Of a stretch of 64,000 bases of DNA, positions 9,640 to 18,437 are shown piece by piece. The notes under the pieces were generated by a model. The model worked only from the letters and a program-made list of their open reading frames with translations. It was not told the origin of the DNA and made no database searches. The stretch comes from Pseudomonas fluorescens (GTDB taxonomy: Bacteria > Pseudomonadota > Gammaproteobacteria > Pseudomonadales > Pseudomonadaceae), in NCBI RefSeq assembly GCF_001648775.1, contig NZ_LVEJ01000001.1, positions 1 through 64,000 of the forward strand, written 5' to 3'. The first letter of the stretch is position 1. Each line of letters begins with the position of its first letter. The position numbers and the translations under genes are program-made.

Positions 9640-11526
9640 ATGTCCTTTGCTTCCCTCGGTCTCTCCGAGGCTTTAGTCCGCGCCATCGAAGATGCGGGCT
9701 ATACCGAGCCTACTCCGGTGCAACAGCGGGCCATTCCCGCCGTGTTGCAAGGTCGCGACCTGATGGTTGCGGCACAGACAGGTACCGGTAAAACCGGCGG
9801 TTTCGCCCTTCCGATCCTGGAGCGGTTGTTCCCCAACGGTCACCCGGACAAATCCCAGCGTCATGGCCCGCGCCAACCGCGCGTACTGGTCCTGACCCCG
9901 ACCCGCGAACTCGCGGCCCAGGTTCACGAGAGCTTCAAGATCTACGCCCGTGACCTGAAATTCGTCAGCGCCTGCATCTTCGGCGGCGTCGGCATGAACC
10001 CACAGGTTCAGGCCATGTCCCGTGGTGTTGACGTACTCGTCGCCTGCCCGGGTCGTTTGCTCGATCTGTGCGGCCAGGGCAGCGTTGACCTGTCCCATGT
10101 GGAAATCCTCGTCCTCGACGAAGCTGACCGCATGCTCGACATGGGTTTCGTGCACGACGTGAAGAAAGTCCTCGCGCGCCTGCCGTCCAAGCGTCAGAAC
10201 CTGCTGTTCTCGGCGACGTTCTCCAAGGACATCACCGACCTCGCCGGCAAGCTGCTGCACAACCCGGAACGCATCGAAGTGACGCCGCCGAACACCACGG
10301 TCGAGCGCATCGAACAACGCGTCTTCCGTCTGCCGGCCAGCCACAAGCGTGCGCTGCTGGCGCACCTGATCACCGCCGGCGCGTGGGAACAGGTACTGGT
10401 GTTCACCCGTACCAAGCACGGCGCCAACCGTCTGGCCGAGTACCTGGACAAACACGGCCTACCGGCTGTGGCGATCCACGGCAACAAGAGCCAGAACGCT
10501 CGCACCAAAGCGCTGGCCGACTTCAAGGCCAACCAGGTACGCATTCTGGTAGCGACCGACATCGCCGCACGCGGTCTGGACATCGATCAGTTGCCACATG
10601 TGGTCAACTTCGAACTGCCGAACGTCGATGAAGATTACGTGCACCGTATCGGCCGTACTGGCCGTGCCGGTCGTTCGGGCGAGGCGATCTCGCTGGTCGC
10701 GCCGGACGAAGAAAAACTGCTGAAAAGCATCGAACGCATGACCAAGCAGAAAATCGCCGATGGCGACCTGATGGGCTTCGATTCGAGCACCATTGAAGCC
10801 GAGAAGCCGGAAGTGCGTGAGCGTCCGGACGTGCGTAACCCGCGCAACCCACGTGGCCCACGCGGCGACGGCCCGAATGGCGGCGGTGGCGGCGGCGGTC
10901 GTAAAGACAAAGGCAAAGACAAGGGCAAGGAAAAACCGGCCGGTGAACGTGGCGAGCGTCCTGCCCGTCAGCAGAAGCCGCGCGAAGGCACCCCGGCCCG
11001 CGAACAGCGCCCGAGTCAACCGCCACGTGCGGCGGCTGATCGTGCGCCGGACGAGTTCCTCGACGACGATGTAGATAACTTCGGTAACCGCGTTGACTAC
11101 GTACCGAAGCCTGCTCCTGCCGGCGGCCGTGGTCGTCGTCCAGGCGCACCGGCTCAGGGCGCAGGCGCAGGTTCGGGCGCACCACGAGGCGGTCAGTCGC
11201 AGGGTCGTCAGAATGGTCCGCGCAACAGCAACGGCTCGAGCACCGGCACCCCGCCAGCCAAACGCAGCGGCGGCCCGCGCAACGGCGCACCGCGTGATGG
11301 TCAGTCGGGTCGTCGCGACGATTCCGCCTCGTCCTCGCGCAACCGCCGTCCAGCCCGTGACGATCAGCCTCGCAGCGAGCCAGCCGTGCAGAACCCGCGC
11401 AGCAACGGCCCGAAGATCATGCACAAGGAATCGAAAGCCGACCGCTTCCCGACGCCTGAGCAGCTCGATCAACTGCCAAGCCGCCCGCGTGGCGAAAAAC
11501 CAGCGCTGCTGACTCGCAATCGCTGA
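9640..11526 (+). CDS. rhlE: DEAD-box ATP-dependent RNA helicase RhlE
   Basis: A 628-residue DEAD-box helicase. The core (residues 1-375) shows AQTGTGKT (motif I), PTREL (Ia), DEAD (II), SAT (III), ARGLDI (V) and [11 protein letters not shown] (VI), preceded by the Q motif [11 protein letters not shown]. The remaining 250 residues are a low-complexity basic tail rich in Arg, Gly, Pro and Asn, as in RhlE-type enzymes that unwind structured RNA during ribosome maturation or cold adaptation. The frame is open 222 bp upstream, but the ATG at 9640 starts at the family-typical [13 protein letters not shown] terminator follows the stop. Confidence 0.93.
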   Translation: MSFASLGLSEALVRAIEDAGYTEPTPVQQRAIPAVLQGRDLMVAAQTGTGKTGGFALPILERLFPNGHPDKSQRHGPRQPRVLVLTPTRELAAQVHESFKIYARDLKFVSACIFGGVGMNPQVQAMSRGVDVLVACPGRLLDLCGQGSVDLSHVEILVLDEADRMLDMGFVHDVKKVLARLPSKRQNLLFSATFSKDITDLAGKLLHNPERIEVTPPNTTVERIEQRVFRLPASHKRALLAHLITAGAWEQVLVFTRTKHGANRLAEYLDKHGLPAVAIHGNKSQNARTKALADFKANQVRILVATDIAARGLDIDQLPHVVNFELPNVDEDYVHRIGRTGRAGRSGEAISLVAPDEEKLLKSIERMTKQKIADGDLMGFDSSTIEAEKPEVRERPDVRNPRNPRGPRGDGPNGGGGGGGRKDKGKDKGKEKPAGERGERPARQQKPREGTPAREQRPSQPPRAAADRAPDEFLDDDVDNFGNRVDYVPKPAPAGGRGRRPGAPAQGAGAGSGAPRGGQSQGRQNGPRNSNGSSTGTPPAKRSGGPRNGAPRDGQSGRRDDSASSSRNRRPARDDQPRSEPAVQNPRSNGPKIMHKESKADRFPTPEQLDQLPSRPRGEKPALLTRNR

Positions 11527-11545
11527 GTTGACGCCGCCATAAAGG

Positions 11546-11579
11546 ATGCCCCGCCTCGCAAGAGCCGGGGCATTTTTTT
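11546..11579 (+). terminator. Rho-independent terminator after rhlE
   Basis: ATGCCCCG (11546-11553) pairs with CGGGGCAT (11566-11573), followed by a run of seven T residues. It lies 19 bp beyond the rhlE stop. Confidence 0.88.
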
Positions 11580-11613
11580 GCCGCCGCGAATCTCTGCATC
11601 ACCACAATCCCCC

Positions 11614-11704
11614 TGTGGGAGCGAGCTTGCTCGCGAAAGCGTCGGATCAATCGAGACCTCTGGTGAATGACACACCGCATTCGCGAGCAAGCTCGCTCCC
11701 ACAG
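11614..11704. repeat. Paired REP element, inward type, TT subtype
   Basis: Two inverted REP arms with TGTGGG outermost; both have TT (AA on the other strand) as the middle dinucleotide. It lies between the converging rhlE and yceI genes. Confidence 0.88.
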
Positions 11705-11742
11705 TGGATATGCGGTGATCTCAAGTCATGAGACGGGCAATA

Positions 11743-11779
11743 AAAAAACGCCCCCGGTCTTTCGACCGGGGGCGTTTTT
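11743..11779 (-). terminator. Terminator after the YceI gene, probably bidirectional
   Basis: A stem of about 15 bp (ACGCCCCCGGTC with GACCGGGGGCGT plus flanking A/T pairs) surrounds a TTTC loop. Poly-A on the left gives a U-run for minus-strand transcripts of yceI, and a T-run on the right also serves the plus strand. Confidence 0.88.
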
Positions 11780-11795
11780 ATGTGGCGGACGAAAG

Positions 11796-12374
11796 TTATT
11801 TAACTTTCACGCCTTCCAGCGAGATGTCCAGATCCGCAGTTTGCGAGGTAGGACCTGGGCCCTTGATCCCGAAATCGTTCAGGTTGAGGGTGGTGGTGGC
11901 GTTGAAGCCAGCACGCTCGCCGCCCCATGGATCCTTGCCTTCGCCGTTGAACGTAGCCTTGAAGGTTACTGGCTTGGTCACGCCGTGCAGGGTCAGGTCG
12001 CCGGTCACGTCAGCGGTCTTTTCACCGGTCGACTTAACAGCGGTGGAGACGAACTTGGCATCAGCAAACTTGCCGACATCCAGGAAGTCTTTGCTGGCGA
12101 TGTGCTTGTCACGTTCAGCGTGGTTCGACCACAGGCTGGCGGTTTTCACATCAACAGCGATCTTGCTGGCTTCAGGCTTGGCCGAATCCCACGAGAACGT
12201 ACCGTCGAAATCTTTGAAAGTACCGTGGATGAAGCTGTAACCCAGGTGGCTGATTTTCCAGTCAACGAAGGCGTGCTGGCCTTCCTTGTCGATTTTGTAG
12301 TCCGCAGCCATGGCCTGACCAGCCGAGAGCAGTGCAGAACCGATTGCCAGAGCGGCCAGAGTCTTTTTCAACAT
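11796..12374 (-). CDS. YceI family periplasmic lipid-binding protein
   Basis: A 192-residue exported protein. Residues 1-23 form a signal peptide ending AGQAMA, and the mature part begins [24 protein letters not shown], typical of the YceI lipocalin-like beta barrel that binds long isoprenoid-type lipids. The C-terminal half has the [18 protein letters not shown] motif of the family. Its neighbour upstream is a cytochrome b561, an arrangement frequent for YceI proteins and consistent with a role in quinone or isoprenoid handling. In P. aeruginosa the homologue at this locus has been described as the small protease PasP; I rely on memory for that. Confidence 0.92.
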   Translation of the reverse strand: MLKKTLAALAIGSALLSAGQAMAADYKIDKEGQHAFVDWKISHLGYSFIHGTFKDFDGTFSWDSAKPEASKIAVDVKTASLWSNHAERDKHIASKDFLDVGKFADAKFVSTAVKSTGEKTADVTGDLTLHGVTKPVTFKATFNGEGKDPWGGERAGFNATTTLNLNDFGIKGPGPTSQTADLDISLEGVKVK

Positions 12375-12405
12375 GCTTTCTTTTCCTTTGAGTCGAGGTT
12401 GAATT

Positions 12406-12957
12406 TCAGGCTTTGCGACCGAGCATTCGCTTCAGGGTCGCATCACGATCGATAAAGTGGTGCTTCAATGCTGCCAACGCATGGAGGCCGGAAAAAATTA
12501 CCAGCGCCCACGCCAGCCAGAGATGAATCACCCCAGCGGTATCTGCCTGATCCGGTAGCCCGGAAACCAGTGCAGGAACTTCAAACAGGCCAAACACCGG
12601 GATCCCGACACCGTCTGCGGTGGAAATCAGGTAACCGGCAAGCATCACAGCGAACAGCGCCAGATACAGAAACCCGTGGCCGAACTTGGCGCCGATACGG
12701 GTCATGCGGCTGTAGCTTTGCAGCGTCGGCGGCGGTGGGCTGATAAAACGCCACAGCACCCGCAACACCATCACACCCAACAGCACCAGACCGATGCTCT
12801 TGTGCAGATCCGGCGCCTCTTTGCGCCAGCTGCTGTAGTAATCCAGCCCGACCATCCACAGGCCCAGCGCGAACAGCCCGAAGACCACCAGCGCTACACC
12901 CCAGTGCATGAAGATGCTGACCCAACCATAGCGCGAAGAAGAGTTACGTAGCTGCAT
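12406..12957 (-). CDS. Cytochrome b561 family protein
   Basis: A 183-residue membrane protein with four helices (about residues 13-33, 47-65, 83-105 and 138-160). Haem-ligand histidines are visible in the helix 1 segment [12 protein letters not shown], in DLHKSIG of helix 2 and in the last helix, where HLWLAW and [13 protein letters not shown] lie. This is the CybB/YodB type of di-haem b561 that moves electrons between quinol and a periplasmic acceptor. The ATG at 12957 is preferred over a non-ATG start 30 bp upstream because it gives the [12 protein letters not shown] family start. Yields to YceI with a 31-bp gap; the two are probably co-transcribed. Confidence 0.9.
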   Translation of the reverse strand: MQLRNSSSRYGWVSIFMHWGVALVVFGLFALGLWMVGLDYYSSWRKEAPDLHKSIGLVLLGVMVLRVLWRFISPPPPTLQSYSRMTRIGAKFGHGFLYLALFAVMLAGYLISTADGVGIPVFGLFEVPALVSGLPDQADTAGVIHLWLAWALVIFSGLHALAALKHHFIDRDATLKRMLGRKA

Positions 12958-13138
12958 TGCCCAAATCCTGTGAGAACTGCGAACCAAGACTAGCGAGTTA
13001 TCTATCGAATTAAAGCGGAAAATTTCGCTTTGAAATATCGAGAAATACGATCAAGAGTTTGAAAGTGGCTTGTTAAGGAAAGATTAAAGGGAAAAGTGTG
13101 GCGGGATGTTGTTGCCAGGCAATGGATTTGCATTGTCT

Positions 13139-13160
13139 GAGCCTGCTCGCGATAGCGGTC
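13139..13160 (+). repeat. Degenerate solitary REP arm
   Basis: GAGCCTGCTCGCGATAGCGG matches the right two-thirds of a CT-type REP arm without the GTGGGAGC start and without an inverted partner. It is a remnant between the b561 gene and the terminator of the amine oxidase gene. Confidence 0.6.
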
Positions 13161-13168
13161 TTACAGGC

Positions 13169-13198
13169 AAAAAAAAGCGCGGCATAAACGCCGCGCTT
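13169..13198 (-). terminator. Rho-independent terminator of the amine oxidase gene
   Basis: AAGCGCGGC (13175-13183) pairs with GCCGCGCTT (13190-13198) around a 6-base loop. The A-run on the plus strand to its left gives a U-run for minus-strand transcripts. It lies 18 bp past the stop codon. Confidence 0.88.
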
Positions 13199-13216
13199 CT
13201 TCATTCACCGCAAGGC

Positions 13217-15010
13217 TTACTGCGCCTTGGTATCGGTCGTTGCCGCCGGAGCTGCTGCGGGCTTGGCCGCAGGTTTGGCCGCTGGCTTCTTCGCCGGCTC
13301 AGCCTTCTTCGCCGCCGGTTTCGCCGCAGGCTTTTTCGCCTCGGTTTTAGCTGCAGGCTTCTTAGCCACAGGCTTGGCCGCCGCTTTCTTCGCCGGTTCA
13401 GCTTTCACTGGTGCCGCAGGCTTCGGCGCTTCCACCGGAGCTGGCGCAACTGCCGGGGTCGGCGCAGGCGCTGGAGCAACCGGAGCAGGAGCCGGCTCTG
13501 GCGCCTTCACAGGCTCAGGTTTCTTCTCGTCATCCGAACCACCGAACAGGTTGCTGAAGAAGTTGCCCTTCTTCGCCGCCACGGCACCCGCCGCGCCTGC
13601 CGCTGCAGCGGCCGGGACCACTTTCGCCGGTTCAAACGATTTGCCCGCTGCCAGATCTTCAACCTGACTGGCTGCACGCTGACCAGTGCGCAGTGCGCCT
13701 TCCAGGGTGCCCGGGTACAAGGTATCGGTGTGTTCGCCAGCGAACGTCACGCGTTGCAGCGGACGTTCCCACAGGCGCCAGAACTTGCTGATCTGGCCCG
13801 GGCCGTAAGCCAGATACGCGCCGCCCATCGACGGGTCGGTGCTGTAGCGACGGATTTCATAACCGGTGAACGAGCCACGGGCCTGTGGATAAAACGCGTG
13901 CAGGCGGATCAGCACCTGATCGACCATCTGCTTGTCGCCGAACGCCTGCATCACGCGGGCGTTGTCGCCGGACAGGTTGATCACCACGTTGGCGCCGCCC
14001 TTCAGGGCTGGCTCGATCCACAACATCCCGAGACCTGCGTTGCTGTAGATCTCGCCGGACATGCGCGCCTTGCTCTCCCACACCGGCGTCTTGAACTTCA
14101 GCATGATCTGGTCGCGCCAGCCGTAGTTGGTGCCTTTGATCGCGGCCAGATGCTGGGCATCCAGTGCCGGCGTCAAAGCAATCTTGTTCAGCGCACGCAA
14201 TGGCACGGCCAGCACCACGTAGTCAGCCTGATAGCCAACGCTGCCGACCTTGACGGTCACGCCGTCCTTGTCTTGATTGATCGCCGATACCGGCGAGTTG
14301 GTCTTGATGGTTTTGATCTGTTTAACGAACGCCTGCGCCAGCACCTGGCTGCCGCCGACCAGACGCGAAGCGCGCAGGTCACGGTCGGAGATGCCGCGAT
14401 AGACGCGGTTCTGCTGAGCGAAGTACAACAGGGACAGACGCGAAGGTTCGTCGTAGTGAGTGCGGATGTCCTGGTTGATCAACTGACGCGCGGTGGCTGG
14501 CAGGTTCTGCTTGTCGAGCCAGCTCGACACGTTGATCTGATCCAGCGCGTGCAGCGTGCTGGTCGCCGCCGGGTTCTGCGGGTCGTCGATCGAACGCGCC
14601 AGATCGTCGAGGGTTTTCTGGTAGCGCTTCAAGGCATCGGCGGTGGCCGGTTGCTTGGTCGCCAGATCAGCGGCGGAGAAGTACTCGCCGTCGATCAGGT
14701 AGCCCGGGGTACGCACAAATTCCGGCGCGGGCGTGGTACCGAGCTTGAAGGTCGAGACGTACTTGTTCAGCACCGGCTGCGTCTTGTCGTTGCCGATCCA
14801 CTCGCTGGTGGCCATGCCCGAGCGCCCGCCCAGGCTCGGCTTGGCTTCCAGCAGCGTGACCTGCCAGCCTTTGTTTTGCAGCTCATAAGCAGCGGTCAGG
14901 CCCGAGAGGCCGCCGCCGATCACGATTGCAGTTTTATCCTTGGCCAGCGCTGTAACGCTGAACAGCCCCAACATCACCAGCGCACAGGCGCGCAGCCAAC
15001 CGACAGACAT
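13217..15010 (-). CDS. Exported flavin amine-oxidase-like protein with Ala/Lys/Pro-rich tail
   Basis: A 597-residue protein in three parts. Residues 1-23 are a signal peptide ending VTALA, without a twin-arginine motif. Residues 24 to about 455 form a flavin-containing amine oxidase domain with the FAD dinucleotide motif IVIGGGLSGLTAAYEL and LGGRSG, and near the end GEHTDTLYPGTLEGALRTGQRAA, the usual FAD-closing segment. From about residue 460 comes a low-complexity tail of roughly 137 residues made mostly of Ala, Lys and Pro, including many AKKPAAK-type repeats, interrupted by GNFFSNLFGGSDDEKK. The tail resembles the histone-H1-like tail of AlgP. Substrate unknown; amines or polyamines are possible. 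The gene stands alone with its own terminator. Confidence 0.85.
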   Translation of the reverse strand: MSVGWLRACALVMLGLFSVTALAKDKTAIVIGGGLSGLTAAYELQNKGWQVTLLEAKPSLGGRSGMATSEWIGNDKTQPVLNKYVSTFKLGTTPAPEFVRTPGYLIDGEYFSAADLATKQPATADALKRYQKTLDDLARSIDDPQNPAATSTLHALDQINVSSWLDKQNLPATARQLINQDIRTHYDEPSRLSLLYFAQQNRVYRGISDRDLRASRLVGGSQVLAQAFVKQIKTIKTNSPVSAINQDKDGVTVKVGSVGYQADYVVLAVPLRALNKIALTPALDAQHLAAIKGTNYGWRDQIMLKFKTPVWESKARMSGEIYSNAGLGMLWIEPALKGGANVVINLSGDNARVMQAFGDKQMVDQVLIRLHAFYPQARGSFTGYEIRRYSTDPSMGGAYLAYGPGQISKFWRLWERPLQRVTFAGEHTDTLYPGTLEGALRTGQRAASQVEDLAAGKSFEPAKVVPAAAAAGAAGAVAAKKGNFFSNLFGGSDDEKKPEPVKAPEPAPAPVAPAPAPTPAVAPAPVEAPKPAAPVKAEPAKKAAAKPVAKKPAAKTEAKKPAAKPAAKKAEPAKKPAAKPAAKPAAAPAATTDTKAQ

Positions 15011-15233
15011 TCAGCGAACTCCGGAAATACACGTAGGAAAAAGCAGTTTTGCGGGTCAGACGACCCAAAGAACCGCGAAGAATACGTTAGCCATCAAAAC
15101 GCCGCCAGCGACGTCTATCGGCTCATACAAAGTAGCTCAATCGACACAATGGGTTGTCCCCGCGCGACGCATTGCATAGGCTTGCGCGATTGTTTGCCCG
15201 CGCCTGTCGCGAGCCGCCTCGAGGAGACTGTAA

Positions 15234-16640
15234 ATGGGCCTGAATAACCAGTGGATGCAACGCGACCTCGCGGTGTTGTGGCATCCCTGCACCCAGATGA
15301 AAGACCACGAACAGCTGCCGCTGATCCCGATCAAGCGCGGTGAAGGCGTCTGGCTCGAAGACTTCGAAGGCAAGCGCTACCTCGACGCTGTCAGCTCGTG
15401 GTGGGTCAACGTGTTCGGCCATGCCAACCCGCGCATCAACCAGCGCATCAAGGATCAGGTCGATCAACTGGAGCACGTGATTCTCGCCGGTTTCAGCCAT
15501 CAACCGGTGATCGAGCTGTCCGAGCGTCTGGTGAAGATGACGCCGCAAGGCCTGAACCGGGTGTTCTACGCCGATAACGGTTCGTCCTGCATCGAAGTCG
15601 CGCTGAAAATGAGCTTTCATTACTGGCTCAATCGCGGCCAGCCAAACAAGAAACGCTTCGTCACCCTGACCAACAGCTACCACGGCGAAACCATGGCGGC
15701 GATGGCGGTCGGCGACGTGCCGCTGTTCACCGAAACCTACAAAGCGCTGCTGATGGACACCATCAAGGTGCCGAGCCCGGATTGCTACGGGCGCCCCGAA
15801 GGCATGAGCTGGGAAGAGCATTCGCGCAACATGTTCACGGCCATGGAACAGACACTGGCAGAGAACCAAGACAGCGTCGCGGCAGTGATCGTCGAGCCGC
15901 TGATTCAGGGCGCTGGCGGCATGCGCATGTATCACCCGGTGTATCTGAAGCTACTGCGCGAGTCCTGCGACCGTTATGGCGTGCATTTGATCCTTGATGA
16001 AATCGCCGTTGGTTTCGGCCGCACCGGGACGATGTTTGCCTGCGAACAGGCCGGCATTCGCCCGGATTTCCTTTGCCTGTCGAAAGCCCTGACCGGCGGC
16101 TACCTGCCGCTGGCCGCGTGCCTGACCACAGACGAGGTCTACAGCGCGTTCTACGACGACTATCCGACCTTGCGCGCCTTCCTCCATTCGCACAGCTACA
16201 CCGGCAACCCGCTGGCGTGCGCGGCGGCACTGGCGACGCTGGATATCTTCGAGCAGGACAACGTCATCGAGAACAACAAGGCGCTGGCCCAGCGCATGGC
16301 CTCGGCGACAGCGCATCTGGTCGATCACCCGAACGTGTCGGAAGTGCGCCAGACCGGCATGGTGCTGGCCATCGAGATGGTCAAGGATAAAGCCACGAAA
16401 GAGGCCTACCCTTGGCAGGAACGACGCGGTTTGAAGGTGTTCCAGCATGCGCTGGAGCGTGGCGCGCTGCTGCGCCCGCTGGGCAGCGTGGTGTATTTCC
16501 TGCCGCCGTACGTGATCACCCCGGAGCAGATCGACTTCCTCGCCGAAGTCGCCAGCGAAGGCATCGATATCGCTACGCGTGACAGCGTCAGCGTGGCCGT
16601 GCCGAAAGACTTCCACCCGGGCTTCCGCGATCCAGGCTGA
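15234..16640 (+). CDS. bioA: Adenosylmethionine-8-amino-7-oxononanoate aminotransferase
   Basis: A 468-residue class-III PLP aminotransferase. BioA converts 7-keto-8-aminopelargonic acid to 7,8-diaminopelargonic acid in biotin synthesis, using SAM as amino donor. Evidence: the N-terminal LWHPCTQMKDHE segment specific to BioA, SSWWVNVFGHANPRIN, YHGETMAAMAVGD, the LILDEIAVGFGRTG loop with the PLP-contacting Asp, and LCLSKALTGGYLPLA with the Schiff-base Lys near residue 284. The start ATG follows GAGGAGA. No other bio gene is adjacent, and rsmE follows after a REP pair. Confidence 0.95.
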   Translation: MGLNNQWMQRDLAVLWHPCTQMKDHEQLPLIPIKRGEGVWLEDFEGKRYLDAVSSWWVNVFGHANPRINQRIKDQVDQLEHVILAGFSHQPVIELSERLVKMTPQGLNRVFYADNGSSCIEVALKMSFHYWLNRGQPNKKRFVTLTNSYHGETMAAMAVGDVPLFTETYKALLMDTIKVPSPDCYGRPEGMSWEEHSRNMFTAMEQTLAENQDSVAAVIVEPLIQGAGGMRMYHPVYLKLLRESCDRYGVHLILDEIAVGFGRTGTMFACEQAGIRPDFLCLSKALTGGYLPLAACLTTDEVYSAFYDDYPTLRAFLHSHSYTGNPLACAAALATLDIFEQDNVIENNKALAQRMASATAHLVDHPNVSEVRQTGMVLAIEMVKDKATKEAYPWQERRGLKVFQHALERGALLRPLGSVVYFLPPYVITPEQIDFLAEVASEGIDIATRDSVSVAVPKDFHPGFRDPG

Positions 16641-16669
16641 TTCAAAATTTGTGGCGCCTGAACTGCCGC

Positions 16670-16735
16670 TTTCGCGAGCAAGCTCGCTCCCACAGGGGAA
16701 TGCATTCCAAATGTGGGAGCGAGCTTGCTCGCGAA
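16670..16735. repeat. Paired REP element, outward type, TT subtype
   Basis: Two inverted REP arms with CCCACA/TGTGGG facing inward surround a short core holding GGAATGCATTCC. Both arms are TT type. It lies between bioA and rsmE. Confidence 0.88.
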
Positions 16736-16783
16736 TGAAGTCGACACCGTTTTAACTGATTCACATCTTTCCAGAGACCCGAA

Positions 16784-17503
16784 ATGAGACTGTCCCGCTT
16801 CTTTATCGACGCCCCCCTGAGCACCGGCGAACACGAATTGCCGGAAGCCCAGGCGCATTACATCAGCCGCGTGCTGCGCATGGCCGAGGGCGATGCGGTG
16901 CAGCTGTTCGACGGTTCTGGCCATGAGTTTCGCGGCGCCCTGCTGGAAGTCGGCAAGAAACGCGTGACCGTGCAGATCGACGAGCAATTCGCCGGTCAGA
17001 TCGAGTCGCCGCTGCACATCCACCTCGGCCAAGGCCTGTCCCGTGGCGAGCGCATGGATTGGGCGATCCAGAAAGCCACCGAACTGGGCGTGAATGAAAT
17101 CACCCCGATCTTCAGTGACCGCTGCGAAGTCCGTCTCAAGGACGAACGCGCCGACAAACGCCTGCTGCACTGGCGTCAGGTGGCGATCAGTGCGTGCGAA
17201 CAATGCGGTCGTTCGCGGGTGCCGGTGATTCATCCGCCGGTGTTGTTGGCAGACTGGATCAAGCAGAGCGAAGCCGAGTTGAAACTGGTGTTGCATCCGG
17301 TGGCAGAGCCGTTAGTGAGTCATGCCAAACCGGCGACGCTGGCGTTCTTGATCGGGCCTGAGGGCGGTTTGACGGATGCCGAAGTCGAGCAGGCCAAAGG
17401 CAACGGCTTCCACGCCGCCCGCCTCGGCCCGCGCGTATTGCGTACCGAGACCGCGCCGGTGGTTGCACTGGCGGTGGCCCAGCAGCTTTGGGGTGACTTC
17501 TAA
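16784..17503 (+). CDS. rsmE: 16S rRNA (uracil1498-N3)-methyltransferase
   Basis: A 239-residue SPOUT-class methyltransferase. RsmE methylates N3 of U1498 in 16S rRNA of the assembled small subunit. The N-terminal PUA-like domain has HYISRVLRMAEGDAVQLFDG, followed by QKATELGVNEITPIFSDRCEV, and the C-terminal SAM-binding knot carries FLIGPEGGLTDAEVEQA and LGPRVLRTETAPVVAL, the diagnostic motifs. Start and length fit the family. Confidence 0.96.
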   Translation: MRLSRFFIDAPLSTGEHELPEAQAHYISRVLRMAEGDAVQLFDGSGHEFRGALLEVGKKRVTVQIDEQFAGQIESPLHIHLGQGLSRGERMDWAIQKATELGVNEITPIFSDRCEVRLKDERADKRLLHWRQVAISACEQCGRSRVPVIHPPVLLADWIKQSEAELKLVLHPVAEPLVSHAKPATLAFLIGPEGGLTDAEVEQAKGNGFHAARLGPRVLRTETAPVVALAVAQQLWGDF

Positions 17504-17578
17504 GGCCCCATCGCTGGCAGGCTAGCTCCCACATTGGATCTAGGGTGTTCACAAAATCTGTGTTCACTGAAGATCTAC

Positions 17579-17669
17579 TGTGGGAGCGAGCTTGCTCGCG
17601 AATGCGGTGTGTCATTCAGCAAAAATGTTGGTTGACCTGACACCTTCGCGAGCAAGCTCGCTCCCACAG
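17579..17669. repeat. Paired REP element, inward type, TT subtype
   Basis: Inverted REP arms with TGTGGG outermost enclose a core with GTGTCATTCAGC; both arms are TT type. It lies between the converging rsmE and PAQR genes. Confidence 0.88.
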
Positions 17670-17678
17670 GAATTGCAT

Positions 17679-18296
17679 TTACAGGACGTAAAACAGAATC
17701 GCCACAAAGTGCAGCAAACTCCCGGCGATCACGAACAGATGCCAGATCCCGTGCGCATGTCGCAACCGGTGATCGAGGGCAAAAAAGATAATCCCCACCG
17801 TGTACAAAATCCCACCCGACGCCAGCCAGGCAAACCCTGTAGTGCCCAGCGCCGCGATCAAAGGTTTCACCGCCACCAACACAATCCAGCCCATCACCGC
17901 GTAAATCACGATCGACAGAATCCGCGCCTCGGAGCGCGGTTTGATCTCTTGCAGGATGCCGATCAGCGCCAGTCCCCAGACAATCCCGAACAGCGTCCAG
18001 CCCCACGGCCCGCGCAGGGTCACCAGGCAGAACGGCGTGTAGCTGCCGGCAATCAGCAGGTAGATCGAAAAATGATCGACTTTCTTCATGATCGCTTTCT
18101 TGCGCCCGCGCACGCTGTGGTACACGGTCGAGGCACTGTAGAGCACCAGCAAGGTAAACGCGTAAATCGCCACACTGACGATCTTCCACGGGCTGCCATC
18201 CAGGCAGGCGATCGCCAGCATCCATACGCCGCCGACAAAAGCCGCCACTGCCCCGACCAGATGGGTCCAGGCGTTCAATCGTTCTCCGTGATACAT
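17679..18296 (-). CDS. trhA: PAQR / hemolysin III family membrane protein
   Basis: A 205-residue protein with seven hydrophobic segments, the PAQR (YqfA/TrhA, hemolysin III) topology. The conserved metal-site pattern is visible as SASTVYHSVRG with a Ser and His, DHFSIYLLIAGSYTPFCL, and HGIWHLFVIAGSLLHF with two His near the C-terminus. Bacterial members influence membrane energetics or lipid homeostasis; the hemolysin name is historical. The stop codon follows a REP pair by only 10 bp. Confidence 0.9.
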   Translation of the reverse strand: MYHGERLNAWTHLVGAVAAFVGGVWMLAIACLDGSPWKIVSVAIYAFTLLVLYSASTVYHSVRGRKKAIMKKVDHFSIYLLIAGSYTPFCLVTLRGPWGWTLFGIVWGLALIGILQEIKPRSEARILSIVIYAVMGWIVLVAVKPLIAALGTTGFAWLASGGILYTVGIIFFALDHRLRHAHGIWHLFVIAGSLLHFVAILFYVL

Positions 18297-18437
18297 GTAT
18301 TGCTCACCTCACATTCGTTACCGCAGCGCGCAAGGCTCGGGCCTTGAGCGTAAAAGCGCAATGTTTCTGTTCAACATCAGCCTGCGCGCGTCGTGGTAAT
18401 TGGGCACAATCGGCCGATACCAAAAAGAGTCCGCGCC

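Noticed and set aside
13106..15247. Long plus-strand open frame opposite the amine oxidase gene
   Set aside because: It crosses the terminator and the Ala/Lys/Pro tail region, which yields Arg/Leu-rich nonsense in antisense. The minus strand has a full FAD-domain protein with a signal peptide.
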